Below are positions 6,641 to 10,299 of a stretch of 10,299 bases of DNA, piece after piece. The translations under genes were made by a program, and so were the position numbers. Numbering within the stretch: position 1 is the first letter of the stretch; each line of letters opens with the position of its first letter. This stretch comes from Flavobacteriales bacterium (lineage in GTDB: Bacteria; Bacteroidota; Bacteroidia; Flavobacteriales_D; Crocinitomicaceae): assembly GCA_009926905.1 (NCBI GenBank), contig RFNX01000571.1, positions 1-10,299 on the forward strand. Direction: 5' to 3'. The notes under the pieces are model-generated. The model searched no databases. It saw nothing but the letters and a program-made list of their open reading frames with translations, and had not been told where the DNA came from.

Positions 6641-8719
6641 ATGAAAAAGTTATTAAGTGTTTTTACAGTGTTAGTTTTACTTTACTCTTGTAGTGAAGTA
6701 GAAGGTAATTTAGTTGGTGTTAAGCGCGATACTTGGTATCCAGACGTGCTAGGGCCTGGTAAACTTCCAATCGGAATGGTTTACGTTCCTTCGGGTGCTT
6801 ATCAGACTGGTGAGGATGATGAAGATATCATGGGTTTGCATACAGCTCGAACTAGAACTGTTTCTGTTCCTGCATTCTACATGGACGCAACAGAAATTTC
6901 TAACAATGAATACCGTCAGTTTGTACACTGGGTGCGTGATTCGATTGCAAGAGAAAAATTGTATAGAAGAAGTTTCGATGACGAGGCTGAAAGATGGATA
7001 ACTGTTCCTGACAATTTTTTTAGAGAACCATATCGCACCTTAATTAACATGGGTTCTGACATACAAGGTGGAAATACACCTTTCCAATTATTGTTAGATA
7101 CTGTAAATAATGCTGAGGCTGATAAAACGTTGCTTACTATGATGGGTAACTATGATAAAAGCAAAGGAAAAGGTAAAAGATTAATTAATGGATATAGTTT
7201 CGATCAGAAAAATTATCCGGCCAACTCTGCAAATAAGAAAACGGAAGATGTTGTTGTAACAGAAGCTGAATTACGTGGTATCATGCAAATGTACACTGGA
7301 GCAACTTCAGGAAAAGCAGTAAGTAAAAACAAAGCAGATAAAACACTTAAGGGTTCAAGTAGTAAAATTGTTTACACACAAGGTGGACGTGTTGAAAATA
7401 GAAAATATTTCACATTGAATTGGGAAGAGATGATTGATTACAACGACCCTCAAACAACTTTCCTATTATCTGACATGTATTACAGTGAACAAGAGCGTTT
7501 TTACAAAAGACGTGAAATTGATACACGTTTATTGTTCTTTGATTATTATTGGATAGATTACAAAGAAGCTGCGAAAAGAGGAAAAATCATTACTAAATCT
7601 GTTGATGCTAGAAAAACATTTGCTTATGACAGCTTAAGTGGTGATAATGGTACAGCTTTGTATCAAAGAAGTAGAAGAGAACCGTTAAATAAAGATTACA
7701 AAACTAATGATCAACATCGTGCAACTTTATACACTGTAGATCAAAACACGAATAAAGTTTGGGTAGATACAACGATTTATTCGAAAGGTCGTCAATTTGG
7801 AGATCCCCAAGGTGGTTTGGTTGATAAAACAATTTATAGCATAAACGATACTAACAACTTGAAAGGGACTATTTTGGAAAATCCAGGTCAAGATTTAGAT
7901 TTAGGTTATACGAATAGTAAAGGCCAACACAATGCTGTTCGTGGTCATACAGATAGAAGTCGTTTCATCATTAAAGAGCGCATTAACGTCTATCCTGATA
8001 CACTATGTTGGGTAAGAGATTTTACTTACTCTTTCCACGAACCAATGACACAAAATTATTTCTGGCACAATGCTTACGATAATTACCCAGTAGTTGGTGT
8101 AACTTGGACGCAAGCAAAAGCCTTTTCAGTTTGGAGAACTCAAATCTACCACAGTTGGTTACAAGCGAATGGAGATTTATTTGTAAATGATTTTAGATTG
8201 CCAACAGAATCTGAATGGGAAAGAGGTGCTCGAGGTGACTTGGATTTAGCACAATATCCATGGGGTGGTCCTTACATTAGAAACTCCTCAGGCTGTTTCT
8301 TGGCTAACTTTAAACCTTTACGCGGAAGATATTTTGAAGATGGTGGTTTCCATACTGTGAAAGTATATTCATACAATCCAAATGGTTTTGGTTTATTCTG
8401 CATGGCTGGAAACGTTGCTGAATGGTGCTCAACTACTTTTGACGAGTCAATGTACGAATTCTCACACGATTTAAGTTCAGAATATGATTATCAAGCAAAA
8501 GATGGCGATCATCCAGTAAAAAAACGTAAAGTTATACGTGGTGGATCATGGAAAGATATAGGTTATTATTTAATGAATAGTACTAGAACTTTTGAATATC
8601 AAGACACAGCTAAATCTTATGTCGGATTCAGAAATGTTATGACTCATTTAGGTAGAGGTGGAAGAGATATTGATCAAGAAAATGGAGAAGAAATCCAATC
8701 AGATATTCAATTAAAATAG
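6641..8719 (+). CDS. gldK: Gliding motility/T9SS outer-membrane lipoprotein GldK (PorK), enlarged
   Basis: GldK (PorK) is a periplasm-facing outer-membrane lipoprotein that forms the ring with GldN (PorN), linking the motor to the outer-membrane translocon. The chosen ATG gives a lipoprotein signal MKKLLSVFTVLVLLYSC with lipobox LYSC and lipidated Cys17. An in-frame TTG 30 bases upstream would spoil this. An FGE-sulfatase fold follows: GMVYVPSGAYQTGEDDED, FYMDATEISNNEYRQF, YPVVGVTWTQAKAF, FRLPTESEWERGARG, YPWGG, GLFCMAGNVAEWC and VIRGGSWKDIG (about 631-641). The paired catalytic cysteines that follow RGGS in true formylglycine-generating enzymes are absent, so it is structural. At 692 residues it is about 230 longer than the Flavobacterium johnsoniae protein as I remember it. 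The extra length lies in the insert at about 107-447, which is rich in Lys, Asn and Tyr. The gap to gldL is 49 bp. Confidence 0.95.
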   Translation: MKKLLSVFTVLVLLYSCSEVEGNLVGVKRDTWYPDVLGPGKLPIGMVYVPSGAYQTGEDDEDIMGLHTARTRTVSVPAFYMDATEISNNEYRQFVHWVRDSIAREKLYRRSFDDEAERWITVPDNFFREPYRTLINMGSDIQGGNTPFQLLLDTVNNAEADKTLLTMMGNYDKSKGKGKRLINGYSFDQKNYPANSANKKTEDVVVTEAELRGIMQMYTGATSGKAVSKNKADKTLKGSSSKIVYTQGGRVENRKYFTLNWEEMIDYNDPQTTFLLSDMYYSEQERFYKRREIDTRLLFFDYYWIDYKEAAKRGKIITKSVDARKTFAYDSLSGDNGTALYQRSRREPLNKDYKTNDQHRATLYTVDQNTNKVWVDTTIYSKGRQFGDPQGGLVDKTIYSINDTNNLKGTILENPGQDLDLGYTNSKGQHNAVRGHTDRSRFIIKERINVYPDTLCWVRDFTYSFHEPMTQNYFWHNAYDNYPVVGVTWTQAKAFSVWRTQIYHSWLQANGDLFVNDFRLPTESEWERGARGDLDLAQYPWGGPYIRNSSGCFLANFKPLRGRYFEDGGFHTVKVYSYNPNGFGLFCMAGNVAEWCSTTFDESMYEFSHDLSSEYDYQAKDGDHPVKKRKVIRGGSWKDIGYYLMNSTRTFEYQDTAKSYVGFRNVMTHLGRGGRDIDQENGEEIQSDIQLK

Positions 8720-8768
8720 TAATCAAGTATAATCTATAATATCAAGTTAAATTTAAAAATCAAATGTT

Positions 8769-9596
8769 ATGAGTGGTAAAGGTGGTTTTTTGCACAGTAA
8801 GTCGTTTAAGACGATTATGAAACATTTCTTTGGATGGGGAGCAGCAATTGTAATTGTAGGAGCCTTATTCAAAATTCAACATTATCCAGGGTCAGATATT
8901 ATGCTACCTGTTGGATTAGGTTTGGAAGCATTAATCTTTATTGTAATGATTTTCGTGCCAGATCATCCTGAGTATAACTGGGAACGTGTTCATCCAATCT
9001 TAGATCCCGATTTAACATTTGAACAAATTCATGAAATGTCACCAAATGCAATTGGTGGTGGTCACGGAGGAGGTTCTTCCAATGCAGAATTAGTTGCAAA
9101 ACAATTAGAAGAAGCAGGTATTGATGAAGCTTTGTTAGCAAAACTAAAAGATGGAATGTCTAATTTGGCATCAAACGCAGCCTCTCTAGGTGCTGTTTCT
9201 ACAGCTGCAGGAGCAACAGATTCGTATGTTAAAAGCTTAGAAACTGCATCAACTAGTCTTGCAAAATTGACAGATCAATATGCTACTTCAGCAAATGCAA
9301 TTGCTGGAATAACAGCTGATGGTTCTGGAAACTTTGGAGCAGAAATGCAAAAATTAGGACAAAACTTATCTGCTCCTAATAATGTTTACGAGCTTCAATT
9401 AAAAAGTTCTCAAGATTATATTACAGGAATGTCTTCAATGAATGAATTACAAGGAAACATTCAAAACATAATGAATGACTTATCTGCATCTGCTAAAGAC
9501 ACGCAAATTTACCGCGAAAATATGGCAATGTTGTCTCAAAACTTAACTGATTTGAACAATGTTTATGGTAACATGCTTAAAGCAATGCGCGCTTAA
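8769..9596 (+). CDS. gldL: Gliding motility/T9SS inner-membrane motor protein GldL (PorL)
   Basis: GldL (PorL) is the inner-membrane, proton-motive-force-using motor subunit that surrounds GldM. Two membrane helices are visible near residues 21-36 (FGWGAAIVIVGALFKI) and 45-63 (MLPVGLGLEALIFIVMIFV). K35 and E53 match the K27 and E49 of Flavobacterium johnsoniae that matter for motor function. The loop between the helices (QHYPGSD) is about four residues shorter than in that protein as I recall it. A Gly-rich linker (IGGGHGGGSS, 95-104) leads to a helical cytoplasmic domain ending in NVYGNMLKAM, the family's usual C-terminus. Its 275 residues exceed F. johnsoniae GldL (about 215). The ATG at 8764 hits a stop after one codon, so 8769 is the start. 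The gene ends in tandem TAA codons. Confidence 0.95.
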   Translation: MSGKGGFLHSKSFKTIMKHFFGWGAAIVIVGALFKIQHYPGSDIMLPVGLGLEALIFIVMIFVPDHPEYNWERVHPILDPDLTFEQIHEMSPNAIGGGHGGGSSNAELVAKQLEEAGIDEALLAKLKDGMSNLASNAASLGAVSTAAGATDSYVKSLETASTSLAKLTDQYATSANAIAGITADGSGNFGAEMQKLGQNLSAPNNVYELQLKSSQDYITGMSSMNELQGNIQNIMNDLSASAKDTQIYRENMAMLSQNLTDLNNVYGNMLKAMRA

Positions 9597-9630
9597 TAAT
9601 ATTTATTCATTTATTCTAAAATAAGAAAAT

Positions 9631-10299
9631 ATGGGAGGTGGTAAGGAAACCCCAAGACAGAAGATGATTGGGATGATGTACTTGGTGCTCATGGCGATGT
9701 TGGCTTTGAACGTTTCTAAAAGTATTATTGATGCTTTTGTTGCGATTGAAGAAAATATTCAGATTGCTTCACAAAATGAACACGCAAGAGGATTAGAAAA
9801 ATTAGTAGAGCTTGAAGAAAAATATAAATCAGGTGACACACCAGAAATTAAAGCTAAGGCTAAAAAATTATTAGATGCAATTACTAAAATTGACAAGATT
9901 ACAGCTGAACAAATTCAATATTTAGATGCTCTGAAAATGGAAATTTTAATAGAGATTAAAGAAGATCCAGCTAAATTAAAAGCTGGACCTGAATCTATCA
10001 TTATGGTTCCTTTTGACCCTAAGTTTCCTTGTCGTCCAATAAGAATGAATTTGACACATGTTACAAATAAAGATAAGTACGATGAGTGTATGCGTATCTT
10101 TGGTATTGCTGACAATTTGAAAGCACCTGTAACGTACAAACTTAAATCAAATTCTAAGTTCTCAGGTGGTATAGATTTATGGAATAACTACAATACTTAC
10201 AGAACTCAACTTTTAGAGTTTTTAGTTGCAAGTAGTTCTAATGATACTGTAAAGTATAAGTTTGTTGATCCTAAAATCGTTGAATATAAAGATTTGACT
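9631..10299 (+). CDS. gldM: Gliding motility/T9SS motor-shaft protein GldM (PorM), 3' partial
   Basis: GldM (PorM) is anchored in the inner membrane by one N-terminal helix and spans the periplasm as a dimeric shaft that carries GldL motor torque to the GldK/GldN ring. The frame runs 223 codons from ATG 9631 without a stop to the window edge. The family's usual length is about 510 residues, so roughly 290 are missing. The N-terminus MGGGKETPRQKMIGMMYLV, continuing MAMLALNVSK, is diagnostic. Arg9 corresponds to the Arg that pairs with the GldL membrane Glu. The helix spans about 12-27. A predicted helical domain rich in Lys and Glu follows to about 118, then beta-rich sequence with Cys134 and Cys153, which could form a disulfide. 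The start is 34 bp after gldL with only an A-rich leader (AAAATAAGAAAAT). It is probably the fourth cistron of the cluster, with gldN expected next. Confidence 0.95.
   Translation, partial: MGGGKETPRQKMIGMMYLVLMAMLALNVSKSIIDAFVAIEENIQIASQNEHARGLEKLVELEEKYKSGDTPEIKAKAKKLLDAITKIDKITAEQIQYLDALKMEILIEIKEDPAKLKAGPESIIMVPFDPKFPCRPIRMNLTHVTNKDKYDECMRIFGIADNLKAPVTYKLKSNSKFSGGIDLWNNYNTYRTQLLEFLVASSSNDTVKYKFVDPKIVEYKDLT

Overview
The window is AT-rich DNA from a gliding or type IX secretion system (T9SS) bacterium of the phylum Bacteroidota. The Flavobacteriales are most likely, and a Fluviicola/Crocinitomicaceae-like lineage is plausible, but this is inference from protein style only. Support comes from the T9SS/gliding core genes, a type B T9SS sorting domain, SprB-type repeats, the absence of Shine-Dalgarno sequences and A-rich leaders before starts. 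Every gene reads on the + strand and coding density is high. No tRNA, rRNA, CRISPR array, insertion sequence or phage gene was seen.

Region 1 (1-4219): the 3' part of a giant secreted surface protein, whose signal peptide start lies upstream of the window. It has a duplicated lamin-tail-domain (LTD) module, an uncharacterised cysteine-containing domain, seven SprB-type repeats and a C-terminal type B sorting domain. Two bases after its stop begins a small MazG/PRA-PH-fold nucleotide pyrophosphohydrolase, so the two are probably translationally coupled.

Region 2 (4220-5461): after a 96-bp gap comes an arginase/formimidoylglutamase-fold protein. Three of its six canonical metal-ligand positions are substituted, so it is probably a pseudoenzyme or an enzyme with changed chemistry.

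Region 3 (5462-10299): the T9SS core cluster porP-like, gldK, gldL, gldM, with gldM running off the window end. The PorP-like protein is an outer-membrane barrel. GldK is an outer-membrane lipoprotein on an inactive formylglycine-generating-enzyme fold. GldL and GldM form the inner-membrane, proton-driven motor. GldL K35 and E53 and GldM R9, the charged intramembrane residues associated with the motor, are all visible. GldN would be expected just downstream.

Together the genes encode a secretion and gliding machine next to one of its probable cargo proteins. The points most worth a second look are the degenerate ureohydrolase beside the T9SS core, the enlarged GldK, the uncharacterised domain in the adhesin, and the adhesin-pyrophosphohydrolase coupling.
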